From Typha latifolia (lineage: Eukaryota > Streptophyta > Magnoliopsida > Poales > Typhaceae), in the NCBI GenBank assembly GCA_019914945.1, contig CM034099.1:21168704-21232703 (forward strand): a stretch of DNA of 64,000 nt. The letters run 5' to 3'. Numbering within the stretch: the stretch's first letter is position 1; each line of letters begins with the position of its first letter. This document shows, in pieces, positions 23,281 through 42,436 of the stretch. The translations under genes were made by a program, and so were the position numbers. The notes under the pieces are model-generated. The model saw nothing but the letters and a program-made list of their open reading frames with translations. It was not told the origin of the DNA and made no database searches.

Positions 23281-24593
23281 GGCTGCTCACAGTTCCAACA
23301 ACATTGACATTGGTGAAAGGGAAAGAGATGACGGGCTCTATCAAATGGCTTTGGATTGAGATAGACAACAGATGCTCATGTTGTACTGTGAACAAGAACA
23401 TGGATCGAGAATACTACGGCCATGGGGATCCGAGGAGGACCCCTCGATGCGATTAATCATCACATGCTGGTTTTATCATGATGGGATGGAATCGCCCAAC
23501 CTTTTTGGATCGTTATGGTAGTTCATAGCAAAGTTGATGTATGCATGAATGCATGCATGCATGGTTATTTCAACTTAAGCATGATGAGAAGATGGTTATT
23601 GTTGTGCTGCGGTCTTAGTTTGAAAGTGCGAAGTTGTATCAGAAGGATTAGTACTATAAGATGATCACAAAAGAGTACTTAAAAAGAACCCAAGTCAGAG
23701 AGGAAGAATCTAAGACGAGGGGTGCTAATGACTTACTACACGAAGGAAAAAAAAAAATTTAACGAATTATTTTTCGTAAATTTAACGTATAAAGAACAAG
23801 ATCTTAAGTGCTTATGGCTTAGATTCTGTGATCAATATATATATATATATACATACGTGGAACAAGATAGATGGAGACCTTCGACCAAATCCCAATTTAA
23901 ATCCCCCCTCCCCTGCTCTCTCCGGCTTTATACGTGTAACGCTGTTGTTGGGCTAACAAAAAGATAACGCCATTTTTGGGCTCACTGGGCCGACCAACAC
24001 TGTACACGTCAGCATCTGACGAGGCCTTCACCTGTTTTGCTGTTCGTTCGTAAGCAAGCTGAGGGTCGTTTGGTTGGTGGCCAGTCGTTGATGCCGAATA
24101 GACTGGTCGGTACGGTCTCGTGGCTCGGTCAGAGCCGTCAGCATCAGATCAGACGGTACCTGATAGTTTTTTTTTTTTTAAATTAACGTTTGGCCCATAA
24201 AGAATGGAGGCCTCGTTCTCTGCAAGGCCCATTAAGCGCTTTTCATGTCTAATTAGGAGTTAATAAAGTATTAATTACAATAGGGAAAGATATTTAAAAG
24301 ACCTTGAATCAATCCCCAGTTGGATAATTTTGTCGCCTGTTAAAGTTGACTTAATAATAAAATTAAATATTAGGCTTTAAAGAAGTTAGTATTATATTTC
24401 CATGAACCCATGCCTAATTAATGCTGAGGAGCGACAAATCAGCTGAGATTCTACTTCGAAATTGTTAATCATGAAGCTAATTAATTTATGGTTTAATTAA
24501 TACTAGTGAGATCTGGAATAAAGAATCCCATTTTCTTTTCTCTTTTTTCGTACATGAAACATGATATCCTATTAATAGTCAAGTCAGAAAAAA

Positions 24594-24625
<32 letters not shown>

Positions 24626-24959
24626 AATATATTCCTCATGGTAATTCAATCGCGATTCGTGAACCAGCAAAAGAAAGAGAGGAAAAAGAAGAAGAAGAAG
24701 AAGAAGAAGAAGAAGAAGAAGAAAAAAAAGCATCCATTTTTGCGAACATAAGCTTGTATCATAACCTTCCATTCTCGTGCTAGCATTGCTTTCTAACACA
24801 AGCATTAGTACATCGCGAAGTAGCTGCTGATATATATACTTGATCCCACTATGCCATCTCTGGTTTAAAAACTTAATCCTCCATTAAGTTAAAGAAGGAA
24901 TTCCCCAAACAAAATGAGATCAAGAAGTAAAAAGATATGTACTAAAAAACGCAAACATA
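23281..24959. other. Intergenic, promoter side of HD-Zip gene
   Basis: Upstream sequence of the leftward HD-Zip gene includes a GCATGCATGCATG run near 23550, a short AT tract at 23838-23851 and a GC-richer segment at 23960-24160. That segment carries imperfect inverted GTCAGCATCTGAC-like motifs and GGGTCGTTTGGTTGG, which could be a MITE remnant. A (GAA)n tract is at 24686-24723. No coding sequence is supported. Confidence 0.45.
24686..24723. repeat. (GAA)n microsatellite
   Basis: About twelve GAA units lie in the 3' flank of the leftward PRE gene. Confidence 0.95.
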
Positions 24960-25366
24960 TTACATAAGAAGACTCCTAATAATCTCGGCTTGATCGCTCG
25001 TCATCGTGCTGAGTAACTCTGCGAGCTTCTCGCTCAAGTCCTCTACCTCCTCTTGCAAGCTTCTGATATAATTGCATGTGTCTTGGAGAACTTTAGCAGC
25101 CGACACCTAAAACCGATGGAAAATTCACAGTTAAAAAACTTGTTTTCAAACTAATTAGAGTGCAGAGATCGATGGAAGGTATGAGATATATACACACATA
25201 TGTATATATATATATCTGATACGAATGGCTTCAACTTTACCCTATCGTTGTTCCGAGAGCTAGACTCAGGGATCAAAGCTTGCAACTTGGAGACTAGATC
25301 ATTGATCTGGTCCTCACTGATCCCCGAAGAACCCGAACGCCGTGATCTTGATCTGCTGCTTGACAT
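24960..25366 (-). CDS. PRE/ILI-type atypical HLH protein, copy A
   Basis: This small HLH protein has no basic DNA-binding region. The family promotes cell elongation downstream of brassinosteroid, gibberellin and light by binding and titrating other bHLH proteins in the nucleus. Two exons, 25366-25241 and 25106-24960, join in phase 0 (AGG|GTAAAG, TTTTAG|GTGTCG) to give 90 residues. The protein runs [40 protein letters not shown], then [20 protein letters not shown] and ends [11 protein letters not shown], close to rice ILI1. A TATATA at about 25434-25440 on the transcript strand lies about 70 bases upstream of the ATG. Confidence 0.95.
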
Positions 25367-30803
<5,437 letters not shown>

Positions 30804-33800
30804 ATTGGTTACTACTACTACTACTACTACTACTACAACTGCCATATTTGCTTTAACTTTAATGAGCAGAATGACCTTTGACCCTTTTGTGCTATCAAGT
30901 TAAAACTTTTAAGAGTACTACCATCTGAGTACTACTATCTATTAATTAGCGTGTCTCTTTCTCTCAGCGTCTTCTTTCAAGACAATTATATCCTTTATCA
31001 CGTTAAAACTTTACAAGTTTACATCAAGTCTATTCATTGTAGGCCCAACTATATTGTAGCCCATCAGCATCAATTGAGAGAAGCCCATGACGAATACTTG
31101 CAAAAAGGTTCTTAGGTCCGATTTGTTCTCTTTTGGGAGAATCAATTAGTGTCTCTTTCTCTTACTTGCTTGGAAAGCCATCTTACTATATCTATATTTG
31201 TACAATTTTACTGGCTCATCTCAGACGTTGAACCAAACTTAAAAACATCTGTTTGATCGATGTTGGTGGACTACCAAAAAAGCCTTTTTTTTCTTAAAAT
31301 TTTTATTTTTCCTTTAAAAATTGCGACGGCCCAACCGAAGCAAGAAGAAGATACTTGGTGAGCGAGAGCCATCACATCCTCCCACTTGAAGGTAAAAGAG
31401 AAAAAGAACAAAATAGCCTAACGGAAAGGTGGAGAGGTGTCCACTCAGCAGCGGCTACGCCTTTGTTTGCTCATTATACTAAGACTAAAAAAGCACCGAG
31501 GTCGACAGCCAAAAGCTAGGCGTTGATGGCCACCCACCTCCTAAATATAATAATCCCTCATCCCTCCACTCGTCCACCACTAATTGGCTTTTACGACATC
31601 TACGCCGAGACCCGTCGTCTTCAATCCCAATTTAACTGATCGATCGACACGTTATATGTATCCCGACTTCCCTCTCCCAAGTCCCAACCAACGAATCCAT
31701 CGAATGCCATAGATTTTTATTACGTCCCAAGTGGGTGTTGACTAAGGTGGCAGAAGATGTAAACGAGTGCAATTAATTTCCAAGCATAGATTCTGGTCTC
31801 CTTGATGTTCTCTCACCCGCCCTATGAAAGAACCCATCGAAGTGGAGTGCGGTGCAAGACATGGGAATAGAGTAGGAATCCAATCCCCTGTCTCTGCAAC
31901 TCTCACTATCAAAGCATTGTCCAAGTGCAATGGCATGACTTTGTCATGCATGGGGCTCTCCAATGACCTCTCCTCCTCCTCACCTGGTTGGGGTTTAAAC
32001 TAAATTCCTTGCTTGCTTTATAACAAAACAAAATATATATATATATATGTGCAGAACTTTGTTGATGAGAAAGTCTCAACTTTATCTTATTCTTTGCCCT
32101 CCTTTTATATTCCATTCGATGCACATCGGGTGTCAGTGTCATCACATATGTGAATGATGATTTGAGTTAAGTGATGCAAATTAAATTATAATTCTATTGG
32201 TATATAAGAGGACTGGAGAAGAATTTTGTCTGCCATTGTTGTCTTCTAATACGTAATCTCTCAATGGAAGAGACGTGGCCGGATTGGCCGGGGAGATGGA
32301 CTTTGGAATATTTCGTAGTAATTGCATGGAGGAAAACTTCGTATATTTGGCATCCCCTCCTAAACTTAGTGGAATTAGTTGATTATATTACAAAGTAAGA
32401 GAACAAAATGTCACGTCATGGTGCTAACGCGGAAGCAAATTGAAAACCGCATCTATCTCCCAACAAGTTGATCCATCCATCGATCGATCGATCACAAAAG
32501 TCAAAAAAGCATGCATTTCCAGAGAGAGTGTTGGACTAGAAGTTCTCGGTTACAAATGTTTTAATTTTTGTAAACACGTACGCTTTTCTAGAACGTTTCA
32601 TTAACTTGTAATATTATTTTAACCTGACAGTAAAAAATAAATATTTTTGTTGTCCTTGAAAATGTTGGAATTCACTTTTGTACATGTCAGTAGCTTTTTG
32701 ACCCTCAAGACAGACAGACAGCAAAAGTAAATAGGCTAAAAAAATCCAAAGCCAAAAGAGAATAAGGACATGAGCTTGAAAAGCCCAAGCACGAAGTACT
32801 GAGAGTGACGAAGGGCGTACCTCCATGGTAAGTACTAGCAAGTTCACGCCATGGCAGTGTCGGATGGAGCTGCATGGCCTCGATGTCTTGTTGTCTCTGT
32901 GAACGGAAGCCAGTCCCATGTATCACCAATCATTGTCCTTTCCCAGGAATTTAGCCACGTGTACTCCATTAGTTTCTGACGTGGCAGCCACCCCGTATTT
33001 CTCGCCGCTGCCCCCTTTCCATCCCCCTCCACCCCCTTCCCCCTTCGAGAGAAATTCTCTATTTTAAAGAGGATATAAGTGAACTAATCTTTTCTAGTCA
33101 CAATTTTTTATTATTATTGTCAAGTTACGTTGGTTGAATCCGAGCAAATGAAGTAAACATATCATAAAACTATTAAAACCTATGCTGTTAAAGTGTGTAT
33201 ACATTGGTTAAATTAACAGACTAGTTCACTTATATATCATCCAATCCAATGTGAGGCATAGCTTTACGTACTTATCATGAACAAAACAAGTCTTTAGCCA
33301 GAGATTTAGATTGAAATTCCTAAAATAATAATATTTGGTCCCACAAAATACTCCCATCTCGAGTGTGGCTTCAAATGCATGCACTCGGATCTCATCCAAG
33401 TTTACTCAGACACAAAAGTTGAACAGAATATCAAAGTATCAATTATGTACATCCAGACAGATCGAAAGTTAAATATAAATGTCGATATGTTCCATCTACG
33501 GGTGAGTGGAAAAAGTAGGTCGACAGCCAGGCCTCTCTTGTTTTCTTTTTTAATATATTCTTTGTATATTTATACACAGTAGTCCCTTTTATCGAGAGCT
33601 AATTATTTGGTTCCATCCTTCTACCTTTCATCACAGTCTCGCATTCATTTTTTTTCACCGGATAAGTTGTGACTTTTGCTTTATAAATATATGCTCTTAT
33701 TAACTAAAACAAAAACTTTTAGATGAGCCTCCAGTCGAGATGACTATACAAAGCTTCAACCTTTTGGAATTCTTTTGTGATGCTATATGCAACGCGGGAG

Positions 33801-35173
33801 AAGATTGAAGCTAGGTACAAAGAACTTGGGGGAAAAAAGTAAGTATGATGAAATGGACACCTAACTACTGGATTTTGTGTTAGATGCCTTATAGATTATG
33901 ATTCCAATATTTAAGCATCTCTCTCTGTCTCTCGGCATGTGAAACTGTGAAGGATATATTCTGGTAAATTGAGGATTTTTTAAAGCAATAACTCTGAGTT
34001 CGAAACCTCCAAAATATGGCTTTAGCTTGTCGTTCATGGAACACAACAATGGAAAGTTTATAGATGCGTCCAATCTTCTCTTAGATTTGAAACAATGACG
34101 CAACAATGTATATTAGAAGGTACAAGCCAATCTCACTCTCTGATAAAGAAATTCTTTAAATAATTATTTAATTTTTAAAAACTTGTTTAGAAAAGAATGT
34201 AGGGTGTCTAATAAGAAAATTACGAAAAAAGAGTAATAATAAATATTTGGCAAGAGGCAGATGGCGCTAAAAGTCGTGCTTATGCGTGCAAGACGGGGAT
34301 GACATGATTAGTGATAAGCATCGGTGATCAAATAACACCAATCACAGATGGGCCATCATAGACTTTGGTGATTAATCTCGTCGGATTAGTTGATGCTGGA
34401 AGCGGACAGTGGACCCGGCGCCGCAAAGTCCACGGTGGAGGCCAACTCCGAGGACCCCCCCACCCCGGCAACATTAACCGTCCGATCTCATCGCGATCCC
34501 ATCGCCCGGCGTCAACGGTCGGTGTCGTGACGCAGGACCACCGCAGCTGGCGGTGGACCCGAGTTTCCTCGTCACAGTAGATCCGAGGCGAATAAGACGC
34601 CACACCAGAATAGAGCCTCGTTGGGATTAGAATAAAACGGTGGATTATACGGTTAACAAGAAGATCTTATCATTGAGGGATTATCTTAATTACTTAATTA
34701 ATGTAAATGAAGGTGACGCGCTTAATTGACCCCTTTCTTTCAGACCCCATTATTCTAATTATCGTACGTAGTCTCAAACGACGGGGAATAATACGTCTCG
34801 TTAGCAAACTATGTTTAATTTCTTCGTTTAATTGACCCAATACCCGTTTCTTAGATAAATACGCGTTCTACTTTTTACCCCCTTCGGAAAAAGTTAAAAT
34901 TATAACTTAAATTTATCACACGATAAGATCATCAGAACGAGAGAAATTTCTGCACGCAACTACCTGACACGTGTTAGCGTCTAGTAGAGAAGGTCTGGGA
35001 TATTATATTTTAACTAATAATTATTAGTGGAAAAATCACAAGTCCTATTATCTTAAATTATAATAATTCTAAGATTTGAAGGAAAAGTATGAAGGATAAT
35101 TTAATTTTTATTAACAATGGAATACAGCGAAATGTGAAATAAGGAAAAAAAAAGAAAGAAAAAGAAACTGCGG

Positions 35174-35223
<50 letters not shown>

Positions 35224-35640
35224 GAGACTGATGACGCTGAGAAGGGAGAATGAGAGAGGGGGGAGAAAGGAACAGTTTGATGTCGTGGGACCCAGCTGTG
35301 GAATTTTCTATCAAAGAAATGTAACTAAAACGCATGAAGAAATAAAAAAAGGGAATAATTTTTTTTAAAGTTCTCCATTTTGATATTAATAATAAGAGAA
35401 GTGGGAGGGAGGGGAGGGGAGAGGAGGGAGGGGAGAAAAAAAGAGAGGGGTCAAATCGACAAACAGCCATCGATGCCCAACCCAACGCTTCGAATTTAAG
35501 GCGTGGGCTTCAGAGAAGAATCGGAAGGACCAAAGAAGAAGAAGAAGAAGAAGAAGAAAGAAGAAGACATAGAAGTAAGGGAGAGTGCCAGAGATTTAAT
35601 AGGGAGCGGTAGATACATCATATCTTTGGACCTATAAAGG
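30804..35640. other. Intergenic between alpha-tubulin and the F-box/kelch gene
   Basis: It begins with the tubulin 3' UTR, including an (ACT)n tract at 30811-30836 eight bases past the stop. The rest is AT-rich, with a GC-richer patch at 34370-34570, a (GA)n tract at 35176-35219 and purine-rich DNA to 35580. Frames here are short and resemble no family. I see no convincing gene or RNA. Confidence 0.45.
35176..35219. repeat. (GA)n microsatellite upstream of the F-box/kelch gene
   Basis: A GA run of about 44 bases lies roughly 500 bases upstream of the inferred 5' splice site of the leader intron. (GA)n tracts in plant promoters can bind BPC-type factors, but no function is shown here. Confidence 0.9.
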
Positions 35641-35700
35641 GGAGAAATTTAGTAATTCTCAATCGTGAGCTATCCCCCTTTTTCGCCTCTTAATCTATCC

Positions 35701-36292
35701 GTAAGTCCCATCTGTTTGCCCTTTTTAAACCTTGAATTTTAGTTCATTTTTGTGGCTTAGATCTCTTTCTATCTTCCTTAAGAAGTGTTTTTAAGGGGAA
35801 AAGGAACGACTTTTATTGCTCGGTTCGGTTTTCTCTATTCGGATTATTTTGGGGTAAATGTTTGGGTCCACGGTGGTTTATGCTCCAGGAGGACTTTGCT
35901 GATTTTTAGGTATTTGTATTTGCTCTAGGGCTTGATTCATCTCTCTGGTTTTATTTTTGGGCGATCTTTTTTTTTTTTTTCTTTTTAGGTTTTTTTTGGG
36001 TCTACAAATCGTTGGTAGGTCGATTCAGTCTATTGTAAATTTACTCTCTTTTGTGTTCCTGGATCTGCTATTAAGCTGTTAAGTCTGTTTGAAACCCTTA
36101 AAAAGTTTGATTTTTTTTTTCCTTGTAGGATTTTTAGATTTTGTTCGGATTATTTTGATTCTGGAAAGGAAGTACTTAGATTAATATTGTTTTGATTTTT
36201 CTCCTTAATCTAGATCACTCGAGCATTTTGGCTAAGATAAGAGGCTTGGTTTAATTGGTTTCATTGTTGGTTGTTTCATTTCCCGCACGCAG
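35701..36292 (+). other. Probable 5' UTR intron of the F-box/kelch gene
   Basis: A strong donor, CTATCC|GTAAGTCCC, at 35701 and an acceptor, CGCACGCAG|GTAGTGG, ending at 36292 flank a T-rich stretch typical of a plant leader intron. The coding exon itself has no intron. This is inferred from sequence only. Confidence 0.6.
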
Positions 36293-36400
36293 GTAGTGGA
36301 TTCATATAGCTCGAGTTGCTCAAAGGCAGGTCTTCGCATCTTGTAGCGGTGATTGCTTTGCGAGCTCTTGAGCTTCAGCTCTCGATCCAGCTCCGGTGAT

Positions 36401-37696
36401 ATGTTGGAGGGCCGATCTTGTTTGATCTCGAGGTCATTACCGAGCTCCTGTGAGCAAGAATCCAAGTGGGTGTACATGACCTACCACCTCCTCGAGATCA
36501 CGAGCAACAAACGCCCTATTACTGTGGAGCTCGGAGAACAAGATGAAGATGGAACTGCTAAAAGACCGAGGAACCCAAAGAACCCAGATATCCCCAATTT
36601 AGAAGAGACAGGTTTGCCTGTTGATCAGTCTGATAGCCAGGGTGGTGATTGTCCCTACCCCAACTCAGACTCCCTCATTAACCAAATTGGCAGGGATAAC
36701 TCGATCAACTGTCTTGCTCGTTGCAATCGCGTCGATTATGGAGCCCTAGCATGTCTTAACCGAGGCTTCCATTCCGTAATCCGGGGTGATGAGCTCTACA
36801 AGCTTCGCCGGCAGATGGGGATCATTGAGCACTGGGTGTACTTCTCATGCAATGTCCGTGAATGGGAGGCATATGATCCTAACAGTGGGCGCTGGATGAC
36901 CCTCCCAAAGATGCCTGATAATGAGTGCTTCATGTGTTCCGATAAGGAGTCACTGGCTGTGGGAACCGAACTCCTTGTTTTTGGAAAAGGAATCCGTTCC
37001 CATATAGTACTGAAATATAGCATTCTATCGAATTCTTGGTCTACTGGTAAAGAAATGAACTCCCCTAGAAGTTTGTTTGGATCAGCTAGCCTTGGAGAGA
37101 AAGCCATTGTGGCTGGTGGTACTGACTTTTATGGGAACATACTGAATTCTGCTGAGCTTTATGATTCTGAGAAACAAACTTGGATGACGCTTCCTAACAT
37201 GAATAAGCCTAGGAAGATGTGTTCTGGTATCTTTATGGATGGGAAATTTTATGTTCTCGGAGGCATGGTTAGTAGCACAGAGTTGCTGACATGTGGAGAA
37301 GAGTATGATTTAGAGAAAGGTACTTGGAAGGTCATACCAAACATGTCCTCTGGGCTCAATGGTGCACGAGGTGCACCTCCCCTCGTCGCGGTTGTTAATA
37401 ATGAATTATATGCAGCAGGTTATGCAGAGAAGGAGGTGAAGAAGTATGATAAACAGAATAAATCATGGGTCACTTTGGGGAGATTGCCAGAGAGACCTGA
37501 TTCCATGAATGGTTGGGGCATTGCATTTCGGGCATGCGGTGAAAGACTCGTAGTCATTGGTGGTCCAAGGGTGTATGGTGGAGGAATGATTGAACTCAAT
37601 TCGTGGATACCCAAAGAGGGACCGATAGAGTGGAACATGATTGCCAGCAAGCACTCAGGGAGCTTTGTTTATAATTGTGCTGTGATGGGCTGCTGA
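36401..37696 (+). CDS. F-box/kelch-repeat protein, SKIP11 type
   Basis: This is probably the substrate-recognition subunit of an SCF ubiquitin ligase. A single exon encodes 431 residues. I start at the ATG giving MLEGRSCLISRSLPSSCEQE, because this N-terminus is typical of the SKIP11 branch; the frame stays open 48 bases further up but without an ATG. The F-box lies at about 88-133 (NSDSLINQIGRDNSINCLAR through RGFHSVIRGDELYKLRRQMG). EHWVYFSCNVREWEAYDP opens a kelch propeller of about five blades, with GG-containing repeats such as AIVAGGTDFYG, FYVLGGMVSS and LVVIGGPRVYGG. The F-box is divergent, as usual for this branch. The substrate is unknown. Confidence 0.92.
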   Translation: MLEGRSCLISRSLPSSCEQESKWVYMTYHLLEITSNKRPITVELGEQDEDGTAKRPRNPKNPDIPNLEETGLPVDQSDSQGGDCPYPNSDSLINQIGRDNSINCLARCNRVDYGALACLNRGFHSVIRGDELYKLRRQMGIIEHWVYFSCNVREWEAYDPNSGRWMTLPKMPDNECFMCSDKESLAVGTELLVFGKGIRSHIVLKYSILSNSWSTGKEMNSPRSLFGSASLGEKAIVAGGTDFYGNILNSAELYDSEKQTWMTLPNMNKPRKMCSGIFMDGKFYVLGGMVSSTELLTCGEEYDLEKGTWKVIPNMSSGLNGARGAPPLVAVVNNELYAAGYAEKEVKKYDKQNKSWVTLGRLPERPDSMNGWGIAFRACGERLVVIGGPRVYGGGMIELNSWIPKEGPIEWNMIASKHSGSFVYNCAVMGC

Positions 37697-40600
37697 TTTT
37701 TTATGACGCTACATTTAATGCGCATTTTTCAGTTGAGAATGTGCAGAATGTATTGTTGAAGGGCATAAAAATACTGATTCTGCCTAATGGGTAATCTCTG
37801 CCTTTTTTGTTTTGAAATTTCAGATTCTACTCAAGCAATAGAACATTCTCTTCTGTGTACTTTTAACAGTTATTCTTGTTCTCCATTTTTCTCTCATTTA
37901 ATTTGCAGAAGAAGATCTTATACTTCTGCTCATGTCCTTCTAGATGGCTGTTTAATAGCATTGACCATGCATTGAAATCACAAGCTAATAATTTGATGGA
38001 TCCATTTGTAGAATGTCTTGAATTTGCTGATCAAGTTTGTCAGGTTCAAATTTGTACCTTGTGCTGTTTCAGTTTTCTCATATCTGTTAACGTAGAGATT
38101 TTAATGATTGGTTTCCCTTTTAGGTGATGTATGTGATCTAAGATCAATGACTTCACATTGTAGTCATTTCATGTTTCATGATTGCATAGTCATCCAGCAT
38201 GTGTCAAACTCGGACAGGTAGCTGTCTCTCAGTTGGGCAGGAAAAGAGGAGATCTATCACATATATAACATATAATTAAATTGTTCTTCTTGTAATATTA
38301 TAAAGTGAATTTAAAATCTATGCCATGATTAGAATCTCCTAATTTTAAGGTAAGAATTGTTTCTTATGTTGGAAAGGTCGCACGTAAAATTAAGAGTGAT
38401 TATTGACATGTTTTATTATCACTAATTTGAGGTTTTAGGTCTATCACCAAGCTGCATATCTGTAAGCTAGGCCTCAGATCTGCTCAATCTGATGAAACTC
38501 TATAACGCTGCACAAATTATTTATTGTCCAGTTTCTCTTAAAAAGGTGGAAACAATTTGCTGGAAGGTTTCGCAATTAAAGGGCCTAGAGATGTGTCAGT
38601 GTTTTACGTGATTTTGACACCATGATCTATATAACGAGTATATATCCAGGACACCTGCATTAGATTGGTTCCAGCTGCATTATTTGGTTGGCTTGTTCTT
38701 TTTTTTCCTCAAGTGCCACTAACATTTATTCTCTATTTTACGATCTGTCACTGAATGCTGAAATATTCTATTTTATTTTTCGTTGCTTTCCAATTTGAAG
38801 ATTTACTTGTTGGTTCTTATCATGGAGTGAAGTAAGAAAGCGTATCTTGATGGACATTATAGGTTGGAATATGATAGATGATATTGTATTGGCAAGATCT
38901 TCTTTCAGCTGCTGAGAGTATTAAATATACTCTTAGCTTGGCAGAGTGTTTCATAATCTCGATTTCATTTGCTGGATGTTCTCAATTGATTGAACATAAA
39001 TCAGACCGATGTTTTGAGTTTCTCTCTCTTATGTAGAACGTAGTCTTTCTGGGTTTTACTAACTTTTCAAACACTTCTGTGCTTCTTTCTTCTCTATTCT
39101 GCTTGATCAAGCTCCAGCAGTAATTCTTTTTCCTTTTTCTAACCAGTGACTTGTCTCATGTCTAAGATCGCCGCTGCTTTGATCATAGCCTTTTCTTCAG
39201 ATATTTCATCAATTGTGGTACTGAAAGTCTGGTTATCCTGTGATTGAAGCTTCTAGTGCCATTTTGATTAGTTTGATATCTCAATGTTTTTTTCCCTTAA
39301 GACAAATACTTTGGAATGTAACAAACCATGGCTTCATGTTTTAGTTAGAAGTTACTGTGTGGCTCTTGATGGTTCTAACAAGTGTACTGCTTAGATAACC
39401 ATGAAAGAGCCCAGCAAAGGAATTGTCTGAAAGAAAAGAAAAGAAAAAAAGAATCGGCGAAATCAGTGCACTTATGTATTTCATATTTACATCCTCTTTA
39501 GATTCCTGTGGTAACTGTTGTGCACTTCATCAATTGTCAATTATGTTGGTTTTGAAGATTCATCTATCACTTTCCTATGGAAACACGAACATACACATCA
39601 GCATTGGGCTTGAATAGAAGTGGTAGCATATCTTAGGATTGGGCTTGATACTTTTACTCTTGATGTATTTCCTAGTTGCTCCAAATGCTTTCTCTTTGTA
39701 TAATTGGTGTACCCAACTGATGTAATTAAAACTCTGGCGTGCATCAATCTCATTCTACCAGCCATGAAGGATAATTTGACATTCCTTGATTCAAGTTAAA
39801 TACTTATATAGATTGCAAGGTTTTTAATTCAGTAGGATACATCCAGTCATCCCTTTTCATAGGAATGCCTTTGTCATGATGTCTCTTCTCTGCTTAGCTA
39901 TTGATGATAATATTTAGGTAGAGTTTGGTTGGTGAAAAAGATTTAACATGAATAAGGGGTTTATATACTTTACTTTTTGATAAGGAAAAAGATGTCATAA
40001 CTTTATCACAATTATGCACAAATGCTAATAACATGGTTAACATTCCTTACGCACATAATCATACACAAGCAAGGATGCTACATATCAGTTTAGTCAAAGT
40101 ACAAAAAGTTTTATAAGATTCAAGTAATTTTCGGCATAAGTATAAGTATATAAATATATAGATAAAAGAAACAGAGAGCTTATACTAAATAAGAGATTTT
40201 AGAGAGATAAGGATCAAAAGAGAAGAGGTAGAGATGAGTTGTTCCCCAGATCGAACGGCCTATGATTAGCGGGATGATTAAGGACCACTGGGAGTGGGAG
40301 TTTTATTAGTCTGGTGTACTAGCAGACACCTCTCGTCCTCTGCTTAGGGCCTCCTCTTCTCTTAAAATTCGAAACTGCTATGAGTCTAAACTAGTTTGAC
40401 TTATTGATAATTAAATTTGACTCATATATCTAATTTATATGTCTAAAGTTTAATTAGTCTACGAGCTCTCTATTAATCAATTAAAACAAATAAGAGTACT
40501 ACAAATACCTGTGGAGTTTAGTTTGTACCCCCCCCCCCCCTTTTTTTCCCCTTTTGAAACCACAAATATTTCATTGCAATATTCAATCGGATAACTAGAC

Positions 40601-42240
40601 TTCTAGTCAAATAGTGATCCATGTATTCTCTATCCTCTTAGAAAGTCCAGCCTTAATTAGGGATAATATGTGATGGGAAAGCCGAAATGGGCCAGGCCTG
40701 ATAACCTTGATGAAGTGGGCTTATTCCACCACATCTCATCTCCAATTCCCCAAAGAAAATAGAAAAGAATAAGCTTAGAGCAATTGATAAATTATCTATC
40801 CCTGGCATTAAAAATGGCAGCAAATTAAATCCATAAGGATGAGGACCACCAGATCTTTCAATGGTCCATACGGAAAGATTTTTCACAGGGTACACATGAA
40901 CCTAATACTTGGCCTCTATTAATTACTTGCAGTAATTTCCTGGTTGTGTTGGAGACCTGACCCTATCCAATTATCCATCCATGCCTACAGACTTACAGTT
41001 ATTTGGTTAATTATTTTGGAGCTATTTGAGAAAATTAATTAAAAAAAAACTTTATATCTCCTTATGTGGCCCTAACTCTATCCAAGTGTAAATTTAAATA
41101 TAGGCATGCACGTGCTAATTAGAATACTCATATACTATAGAAACAATAATTTTTCTCAAGTGTAAATCCAAACATTATAAAACCATTTGAACGCACTTTG
41201 GATGATCTAAATGACATGTTTAACGCACTCCAAATCTTGTAAAGCGTACCATACTTTTTTATAGAGTAATTTAAATACATCTAAATTAATGGATATGTAT
41301 ATATTTTTTAACATACGTAGTGACTAATATGCATACATATAAATAGTAGGGGATGTTAATCCTAGTGACCCGTCAGTGAGTCTTGTTAGGGTATTGCCGG
41401 TGTCGTGCTGGGGGGTGTCATGACCCAAACACTGGCACGTTTTGGTGCCGACGCCCGGGAAGCAGCCCATCATGCATTCCGGGTCCTCCCCACCCCCATG
41501 CAATCACGTCTAGCTGACGTCGACCCCACATTCACTGTCCTTTTACCTATTCCATCCCCCTTTCCAATCTTAATTAGATCCATCCATCCATTCATCCAAG
41601 ATATTACGACTAGCTGCTGCTGCTGCTGCTACTACTACAACATAGAAAACTATTTCAAATATATATATATATATATATGACTAGCTCGTAATAGAGAAGC
41701 AGCTGGGTGAGTGTATCGAAAGTTTGTTTCATTTGTGATGTGAATCCAACACTTATATGTGGCATGGTCCTCCCCCATACCAACATGGCTTTGTCCCTGT
41801 GCATCACACACACACACACACTATATATATATATATATTATATACTTGTCAGGACTACTCTATTTGGACCCCACTTCTTCTGCTAACCCTATATATGACC
41901 TATGGAGCTTTCCATTTAATTGGTAGGGGAGGTGCCAATCTTAATTTTCATCATCATCTCTGTCATTTATGCAATTAATAAACTACATTAATTACCTCTT
42001 TAGTTTTTCTAGGATTAACTTTACACACTATTTTAATTAAGTCTCGAAAATGAAAAGAGATAGAGATAGAGAGAGAGAGAGAGAGAAAAGAAAACGTAAA
42101 AGGAGAAAAAATTACTCCAACTGCTTATAGTTAAAACTATGTATTAAATGAATACAAACGTTACGCCGGTTCACATTACACGACCGAACAAGAAAACCAC
42201 ACCACATGATCGTCAGTCATCCATAAACACGCCATGCACC
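37697..42240. other. 3' region of F-box/kelch gene and intergenic DNA
   Basis: The first 400 bases probably hold the 3' UTR. A GGGTAATCTC donor near 37789 and an ATTTGCAG acceptor at 37908 could define a 3' UTR intron. The remainder is AT-rich, with a (C)13 run near 40528, a GC-richer patch at 41390-41540, CTG/CTA repeats near 41612-41640 and short (TA)n tracts near 41660 and 41822. No coding sequence is supported. Confidence 0.45.
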
Positions 42241-42242
42241 GT

Positions 42243-42347
42243 CACGTGGTCGTACAGAGTGTCGCCTGGCCCACGTGCTTCGGACCAACAGGTGCGATAT
42301 CGCGGATCCACGTCAGGATCCAATTGGCCCTACCACATCGCCACGTG
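42243..42347. promoter_or_regulatory. Cluster of three CACGTG G-boxes upstream of PRE copy B
   Basis: CACGTG occurs at 42243-42248, 42272-42277 and 42342-42347, with a fourth at 42914-42919 inside GACACGTGTC. They lie 0.3-1.0 kb upstream of the PRE start. PIF and BZR1-type factors bind such motifs and are known to control PRE genes, so this fits a hormone- or light-responsive promoter. The regulatory role is inferred. Confidence 0.55.
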
Positions 42348-42399
42348 TTTTTCTTAGGGTGATCGAGCTACCTAGTCGTTGTAATCTCCTATTATATAC

Positions 42400-42436
<37 letters not shown>
